Assembly (NCBI GenBank): GCA_012934845.2
Contig: WNNJ02001279.1
Location: forward strand, 1-64,000
DNA from: Pomphorhynchus laevis
Lineage: Eukaryota > Acanthocephala > Palaeacanthocephala > Echinorhynchida > Pomphorhynchidae
Length of the DNA: 64,000 nt
Direction of reading: 5' to 3'
The notes beneath the pieces are model-generated. The model made no database searches. It was not told the origin of the DNA and was given only the letters and a program-made list of their open reading frames with translations. Shown here in pieces: positions 59,401-64,000 of this stretch (the first letter of the stretch is position 1; the number at the start of each line of letters is the position of its first letter). Position numbers and translations under genes: made by a program.

Positions 59401-60047
59401 CCTCCTTTCTCATCACGGGCTTGGAACCGGCCATGGCAGTTACTTTAATAACTGCTCAGTAATAATTATTAATAAGCAGTTATTACTATGTCGTGTCAAT
59501 TAATAATTATTTTAAATTTTAAGATAACAATTTTATAAAATGATGTATTCATAAATAGTTATATTAAAGTTATAGATAAATAATTATTATTAAAGTAAAA
59601 TTGCTCATTTTACTTTTTTAAATTAAAATTGCTTCAATTTTTAAAGAAATTAATCAAAGTAATTTTTTATTAAAAATAACATCTAATCATAAAAATTTAA
59701 TAGCTTGTTCTTTATTTTACTTTTGATGATAAATTATCTAGGCATAACTAGTCTCATTAATAAGCAACTTCAATAATTACTTTTAAACTTCGTTAAAATA
59801 TTTAATGACATTAATCCTGAAATAGTAATTAAAGTGTAAAATTACAAACAAACCCCAATTTTGTTTGTAAAGCAAATTAATAAAGTTTATTTGCAAATAA
59901 CATGCTACGAAAATTAAGGTGATTCACCTTAACAGTAAGTTAAATTAAATTTACAAAATATAGCGATTCTTGAAAAATAAATCTTATATTTTTGTTTTGC
60001 AGGAGGAAACACCACAAGGGTTATTTGACGATCTTGGATTAGGCTAA
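50486..60047 (+). CDS. AP1S: AP-1 clathrin adaptor complex, sigma subunit (5 exons)
   Basis: Exon 1: ATG alone (50486-50488), before a 53-nt intron; this is inferred, and matches the known AP-1 sigma gene layout. Exon 2: 50542-50720 ([20 protein letters not shown] to LKIVYK). Exon 3: 53948-54056 ([20 protein letters not shown] to LDKYFGS). Exon 4: 57356-57493 ([20 protein letters not shown] to QDNIQE). Exon 5: 60003-60047 ([17 protein letters not shown]). Phases join exactly and give 157 residues, the family length. The sigma subunit is the small core chain of AP-1, which helps bind dileucine sorting signals at the trans-Golgi and endosomes. [21 protein letters not shown] and [14 protein letters not shown] are diagnostic. 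Introns 2-4 are 2.5-3.3 kb and full of transposons. Confidence 0.93.
51885..52310 (-). repeat. Two 102-bp direct repeats with hammerhead-like half core (intron 2 of AP1S)
   Basis: 51885-51986 and 52209-52310 are about 87% alike and 324 bases apart. On the minus strand each reads GACCGAAACGTGAAACGTA (or GAATCGTA), then GGTATTGGATCAGTAG, then CTGATGAG. GAAACG-loop-CGTA fits strand GAAA, a 3-bp stem III and a cleavage site UA of hammerhead ribozymes. CTGATGA is the other half of the core, but in permuted order. GTATTGG can pair with CCAATAC downstream. It looks like the paired terminal repeats of a PLE or retrozyme. Function is not shown. Confidence 0.5.
52696..53840 (+). mobile_element. LINE C-terminal fragment in AP1S intron 2 (family E, copy 1)
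   Basis: Plus strand. 52730-52924 encodes [20 protein letters not shown] and [15 protein letters not shown]. 53135-53341 encodes [20 protein letters not shown] and [16 protein letters not shown]. 53495-53720 encodes a decayed C-terminal domain ([20 protein letters not shown]). These are the post-RT blocks of a non-LTR family: LP.R.GG.G, ARL.A..S..WL, L.VA..LRLG, EE.K..KY..L....F. The copy is broken in several places. The 5' edge is a palindrome (52715-52740, TCAGCCTTC arms) next to a half fold-back element. Confidence 0.7.
53847..53913. repeat. Small fold-back element next to AP1S exon 3
   Basis: Starts TTTTGGAGCAGAATTAAC and ends GATTCCGCTCCAGAATT. The tips are inverted and match those of the fold-back element at 23100-23206. 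It ends only 34 bases before the exon 3 acceptor, so it supplies part of the splice-site context. Confidence 0.55.
54215..54680 (-). mobile_element. LINE C-terminal fragment in AP1S intron 3 (family E, copy 2)
   Basis: Minus strand encodes [60 protein letters not shown] and [20 protein letters not shown], then the [19 protein letters not shown] end. This is the C-terminal domain of the same LINE type as 52696-53840 (a D-G-R-PDG...WD.T..DTL nuclease-like fold). It lies in opposite orientation to copy 1 across exon 3. The frame is open for about 145 codons. Confidence 0.75.
54939..55063. repeat. Nested perfect palindromes in AP1S intron 3
   Basis: 54939-54976 is a 38-base perfect palindrome without loop (half: TATGCATAGAGATGCTT). 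It is followed by ATCAGTATAGTATACTGAT repeats in both directions to about 55063. Strong cruciform potential in vivo. Confidence 0.9.
55136..56170 (-). mobile_element. RTE/Rex3-like LINE fragment in AP1S intron 3
   Basis: Minus strand, in order: [40 protein letters not shown] and [12 protein letters not shown] (the catalytic FADD here is FTDD; about 56110-55900). Then [20 protein letters not shown] (55800-55740), and 55550-55136 with [20 protein letters not shown] and [28 protein letters not shown] and the HI.RM..RLPR..F tail are characteristic of the RTE/Rex3-type group. About three or more breaks. Confidence 0.8.
56171..57355. other. Remainder of AP1S intron 3
   Basis: AT-rich intron sequence; no element recognised. 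A short patch of repeated GATAACTA/ATCGTGA phrases lies at 56995-57070. Confidence 0.4.
57494..59223. other. AP1S intron 4, left part
   Basis: AT-rich. The phrase TCTAGTAATTTTTATGTAATT recurs diverged at about 57740 and 58065. No exon or element is supported. Confidence 0.4.
59224..59443 (-). repeat. SINE-like repeat, copy 2
   Basis: Reverse-oriented, longer relative of 49561-49725, within intron 4 of AP1S. Shared blocks are GGCCGGTTCCAAGCCCGTGA, GTTGGCGATAGACTTCGTGA and ACAAACGCTGAATAAAAAG. About 220 bases, A-rich tail on the left. Confidence 0.7.
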
Positions 60048-60093
60048 TATAATGAAGTAATCGAACTCATATGTTGATTTAAAAAACAGAAGA

Positions 60094-61290
60094 TTATTGA
60101 GATTTTTTGCTTTTTGCTTTGCTACGAGTAGTTATTAATCGTTGGGCAGAGGATAAATTCGCTTCAGCTTTATTATGTAAATCCTTTTTCCGCTTTCCAT
60201 TTGGTGTAACGACAAAATGCTGTTGGTTCTCTTCAGTAGTTACTGAATGCCAGCATTTCCAGAACATTACAACATTAACTAGCTCATGAATTATATAGAT
60301 ACACAATATACCCACAAGAAGAGGGTTATCTACTTTCTTTAAAGCGACACTTTCATGGTGTAAGTTACCTAGTAGATTCATTATAATTACGACCATTGAT
60401 AACGTCCAGCTACAGCAAAATATCAAACATGAATTAAAACTAATCGCTTTCAGTGCTTCCATAGGAATAGATAGTTTCAAGGCCGTTAATGTTCTGTATA
60501 TCCGAACAAGCAAGCTGCCAACGTAATTCATAACCATCAGGAACATAGCCAAAGTCCAATAGTGACAAACGTAGGCGTAAACGTTAGCCGTAAAATAGGT
60601 CGCGAACATTATCATCACGTAACAGGCTTCATCCCGTTTAACATTGTCAGTTGAGCTACTAGCAGCGATGGAGTAAATATCAAAGTAGATTTCAAATGGC
60701 CAGTGCAGCCAATAGCAAATATTTAAAAGAAGCAAGAACTTTGAATGTATATCAAGCTTGACATCTGGTTCAATTTTAATAAGTTTTAAACTTGCTGATT
60801 GCACACTAGTCTCGTGTACATAGATATAAATGTAGCCTGCAAAAGCAACGAATATCGACTCAAACGCTATCCTCTGTATAAGACGGTTAACCTCGAAGCT
60901 GCGAGCCCATGATAGCTTCATTCGCTTCACTAATTTATCACATAGATAAGTTTTTATTATAGAGTGAATTGAGATCACAATAATAGTATAGAAAAACACC
61001 ATATAGAAATCGTATTTACTAGGCCCATATCCACCACCTTGACTGGTTGAGCTCTGACCATCTCCGGACGAATGTCCACTGCTTGGCCAAAAAAATCTGG
61101 TAGCAATTGCGTTAGTTCTTTGCCACATTCCTGCCATACAAATTATGATCAACAAAGAGCAAAGTAAATCTGCGTGATTTTCTTGGAAATAACGTTCACT
61201 GAAGAATGGCGGATCGTTTTTATTGCCTGAGCGTCTTAACTTCGACGCGGTGATAATTGCTGGCGCTGTTGATGATGGTACTTTTTTCAT
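60094..61290 (-). CDS. TRAM-like translocating-chain-associated membrane protein
   Basis: 398 residues, one exon. The N-terminal FFSERYFQENHADLLCSLL matches the TRAM SHEFVLQNHADI motif. The TLC-type membrane domain follows, with about eight hydrophobic spans, including YMVFFYTIIVISIHSIIKTY and LLNICYWLHWPFEIYFD (the TRAM YWLH..PE.YF signature). It ends in a lysine/arginine-rich cytosolic tail (RSKAKSKKSQ). TRAM sits beside Sec61 in the ER membrane and helps insert signal and membrane segments. A Gly/Ser-rich loop (about 70-90) replaces the glycosylated lumenal loop of vertebrates. Stop at 60094 is 46 bases from the AP1S stop on the other strand. Confidence 0.88.
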   Translation of the reverse strand: MKKVPSSTAPAIITASKLRRSGNKNDPPFFSERYFQENHADLLCSLLIIICMAGMWQRTNAIATRFFWPSSGHSSGDGQSSTSQGGGYGPSKYDFYMVFFYTIIVISIHSIIKTYLCDKLVKRMKLSWARSFEVNRLIQRIAFESIFVAFAGYIYIYVHETSVQSASLKLIKIEPDVKLDIHSKFLLLLNICYWLHWPFEIYFDIYSIAASSSTDNVKRDEACYVMIMFATYFTANVYAYVCHYWTLAMFLMVMNYVGSLLVRIYRTLTALKLSIPMEALKAISFNSCLIFCCSWTLSMVVIIMNLLGNLHHESVALKKVDNPLLVGILCIYIIHELVNVVMFWKCWHSVTTEENQQHFVVTPNGKRKKDLHNKAEANLSSAQRLITTRSKAKSKKSQ

Positions 61291-61800
61291 TCTCGCACTC
61301 TAATTACTGCTTTTATATATCTGAAATTATTTTACCAGATTTGTTAAATACAGTAAAAGTCAGTTAGAATATTTTTGTTCAGTGCTTGAAAGTTCATCTT
61401 GTTTTATACATCGCTTATTACCAACTGTGATATTATTCAAATGCTTAATTGGTGTGATATTGCATCATTGCATGAATGCGGTTGAAGCAACAATACGTTA
61501 TTGTCACGTTAAGAACGCGTCTTTCTGCATTTATCATAACACAGTAAGGCTCTCTAAGTATAACAAGCAGTTGAACAAAATTTTAAGGATTTTGGTCAGC
61601 TTTAACAATTTGCTGAATTTTTAAAACTAAATAAATAAAAATCAATTCAATTGAATTCAGTTGACAATCAATACGACAATCAAGTTAACGACAGTCAACC
61701 TGATTTTAAACTGTACGAGCTCTTGCACACCACAAAAGGAGCTGTGTGCCGTTCAAGGAAAATTGAAGAAATCTGAAGTATTATGAATACAATGAACAAA
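61291..61800. other. 5' flank of the TRAM-like gene
   Basis: Promoter region for the minus-strand TRAM gene. An 80-codon plus-strand frame (61382-61624) has no recognisable feature and is probably chance. No regulatory motif is called. Confidence 0.35.
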
Positions 61801-62240
61801 TCACTTTGACAATGAATAAATCAGATCAGATAACTGAGTCTACGTGCTTTATACTATATATATAAATTTAAAATAAAGATAAATAATAATTAATAAATAA
61901 TATAACATTTTATGCAATTTGTATTTATATAAAGTTAAAATTTAAATTTTAAATAAAATTACACTTTTATGAACAGGCGATGCACATTAATAAGAATTAG
62001 AGGTCATCCGGGTGAACTGCTATGTTATCAGGTTTCGGTCGCTGTTCCTCGACCCAACATAGCAGCGAGGGCAAATACACGCTAATGACGTATTTCCTCT
62101 GATGAAATTTGATTATTTAATGCATGTTATTCAAACACAAGTCATATTGTTTATTATTCATCTATACAAAATTTTAGCTTAATACTTTAAATATATTTTA
62201 ATAATATTTTGTTGATTTATACTTATGAAAAAGAGAGAAA
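61801..62240 (+). repeat. Stem-loop-core repeat, best-preserved copy
   Basis: The edge resembles AACTGAGTCTACGTGCTTTA (61833). The core at 62000-62065 has CTGCTATGTT and AACATAGCAG (10-bp stem) with an inner GGTCG/CGACC stem. Then GCTAATGACGTATTTCCTCT and a 120-base tail that is repeated almost exactly at 63299-63418. Non-coding. Confidence 0.65.
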
Positions 62241-62364
62241 ATGATTTATACTTAAAAATTAGCAGAAAAATAATATCGTATCAAGAATACATAGTTTAAT
62301 ATTTCTGACAGAGGTTATATTACCGGGAAAACAAAATCCACATGTCAATAATAACTTGTCAGTT

Positions 62365-63115
62365 GAACAAATCAAATAAGCGAACAGAGTGTACGTATTT
62401 TATACTATATACTAATTAAAGATTAATATAAATAATTGTAAATAATAAATAATTATATAAGATTTTATACAACTTATATTAACATAACGATAGAATTTAA
62501 TTTTAAAATGTACATGTTGAAATGCTAATGTATATGCATATTTTTTACGGAATATATTTATATTACGAACAATATATTGCGAAAGATGTATTAAGTAATA
62601 TAATATATTGTGCAATAAATATATTACGAAACGATATTTGAATTGTATATATAAAGGACCTTGAGTTTCGTCGGAGTGGGATTGTATATACGACCTTTGT
62701 AGGTAGTCGACAGAATCGCGGTAGCTTGCGAAAAGAGGTAGGTATTAAATTCGGTCAGATTCTCATTTCCAATTCAGGGAAAGAGTTGGTAGTCGCCTGA
62801 AAGAAGGCCACTCTGATCGGATCAAAGTGAAACCTCCTTCGAAGCAACGTATATTCCTCAATCCTCCAACGAATAGGTCACGAGAGGTGGACAATTGCTG
62901 GCGCGACTGCTCCGTGCAGAGGGGTTTAAGCAACTACCTCGAGTGAAGCGGTAAAATGTCAAGGATTGAATTTGTTGATGTGCAATGAAAAGTTGTGGAC
63001 GGTGGTTTGTGAATAAGATAACCGTTCCTAGCTCTGCGAGGTGCTGCATTAATACAACGATTTTATTTTATAATTATATTAAATACGTAGACTCAGTTAG
63101 CTGATTTGATTTGTA
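62365..63115. mobile_element. Possible element with inverted ends and GC-richer centre
   Basis: The left edge, AAATCAAATAAGCGAACAGA (62374), and the right edge, read in reverse, AAATCAAATCAGCTAACTGA, are inverted partners of about 45 bases. Between them, 62650-63060 is distinctly GC-richer. It begins with TATATAAAGGACCTTGAGTT, a TATA-like promoter context, and has no long reading frame. It could be a non-autonomous element or a repeat edge flanking an unrelated insertion. Confidence 0.35.
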
Positions 63116-63298
63116 AATTTTATTCACATATCCGATCAAAAATACTTCAATGGCTCACTGAATAGGATTGAACGATTTAATATTAGGTTATATTACCTGT
63201 CAGAAATACAGCATGTATTTGACCAACTGATTTGTTGGATCGACGAATGGGAATCGCCTGATAACGTGACATTTCTTCAATAAAATAAAATTTCTTGA

Positions 63299-63418
63299 TA
63301 AAATTTGATTATTAAATGAATGTTATTCAAACACAAGCCATATTGTTTATTATTCATCTATACAAAATTTTAGCTTAATACTTTAAATATATTTTAATAA
63401 TATTTTGTTGATTTATAT
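63299..63418 (+). repeat. Duplicate of 62103-62222
   Basis: About 120 bases nearly identical to 62103-62222 (AATTTGATTATTAAATGAAT, then ATTCAAACACAAGCCATATT). The spacing is 1196 bases. It is the tail of the stem-loop-core repeat family. Confidence 0.85.
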
Positions 63419-63479
63419 TTTTCCACTATAAAAAATGGAAAAGAATCATAAACTTGCTTAAAAATTAGCAGAGAAATAA

Positions 63480-63870
63480 TAGGAGTCTCAATATTTTATA
63501 CGATATATAAATTAAAATATAGATAAATTATTATAAATAATAAATAATAATATAAGATGTTATACAATTTATGTATAAGGATAAAATTTATAATAAAAAT
63601 TTAAAATAAAAATCCTTATGAATTCTCTAATAAATAATATATGATATATTAGAATAAAAATAGAGGATTAGTTTTCCGATGAAAATAACGCTAATACTCA
63701 TAAATGATAATTAATAAATAATTATTATATAAGATTTTATATAACTTGTATTAAGTTAAAATTTAAAATTGAAATTTAAAAAATACATCAATTTTTATGA
63801 ATTGACTAATAAATTATATACTATAGTCCTTCGAATGATGAATTGAGGCCATCAGGAGGAACTAAAAAAA
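63480..63870 (+). repeat. Further partial copies of the stem-loop-core repeat
   Basis: Contains the family lead-in (ATATTTTATACGATATATAA) and TTTTTATGAATTGACTAATA followed by GAGGCCATCAGGAGGAACTA. It then breaks off before the stem. Beyond 63870 to the window end nothing is recognised. Confidence 0.45.
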
Positions 63871-64000
63871 GTAATCAAATTAATCACTTTGATAATTATG
63901 AGTGATTAAAGGATATTGTATAGTAATCCATAAGATGGTAAGGTCATGCGAAATTTATAAAGATATGGATCCAGAACTTACTAAGTTAAATTAAAACTAT

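Noticed and set aside
61382-61624. Plus-strand 80-codon gene upstream of TRAM
   Set aside because: No splice context, no homologous motif, and it lies in the expected promoter region of the opposite-strand gene.
1-64000. CRISPR arrays, tRNA or rRNA genes, bacterial-type operons
   Set aside because: The tandem repeats have no unique spacers, no cloverleaf or B-box was found, and the genes are eukaryotic with introns.

Overview
The window reads as an AT-rich metazoan genome, probably an invertebrate. The evidence is intron-split host genes, introns as short as 53-67 nt, and a dense mix of LINEs, Penelope-like elements (PLEs), Merlin and mariner DNA transposons and small non-autonomous repeats. 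I cannot name the phylum. There is no operon logic, no CRISPR array and no tRNA or rRNA gene that I can support.

Host genes I can name: mitochondrial ribosomal protein S10 (minus, three exons, 5673-7404); one exon of mitochondrial glycerol-3-phosphate dehydrogenase (plus, 24428-24551, with a one-base frame break); RNA polymerase III subunit RPC4 (plus, 33454-34434, one exon); an ADP/ATP carrier (minus, 42465-43394, one exon); the AP-1 clathrin adaptor sigma subunit (plus, five exons over 50486-60047); and a TRAM-like translocon protein (minus, 60094-61290, one exon). The last two are tail to tail with 46 bases between stop codons. Several more exon-like stretches (519-623, 934-1041, 1122-1413, 2427-2516, 30010-30280, 48922-49097) look coding, but I do not recognise the proteins.

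Layout: 0-5.6 kb holds exon candidates and a 17-bp palindromic satellite (3977-4834). 5.7-7.4 kb is MRPS10. 7.8-9.4 kb is a broken LINE. 10.9-19.25 kb is a pile of at least six copies of one CR1/Jockey-like LINE in alternating orientation. 20.7-22.5 kb is a second LINE family. 25.4-30.0 kb holds two PLE families and a mariner remnant. 35-40 kb holds a LINE fragment and a complete-looking Merlin transposon (37275-39573) inserted in a PLE. 45.2-46.5 kb is a third PLE with a GIY-YIG domain. The AP-1 sigma introns carry three LINE fragments, a pair of hammerhead-like repeats, palindromes and a SINE-like repeat. 61.8-64 kb is another block of small repeats.

The genes share no pathway; they are unrelated housekeeping genes in a transposon-rich setting. 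The most unusual signal is structural. Many near-perfect short-loop palindromes occur across the window, and at least six sit at or inside element breakpoints. This points to fold-back DNA synthesis, either in the genome or during sample amplification. The most biologically alive element is the Merlin transposon, with intact DDE residues, one 58-nt intron and about 150-bp terminal inverted repeats. I found no convincing wholly new multi-gene system.
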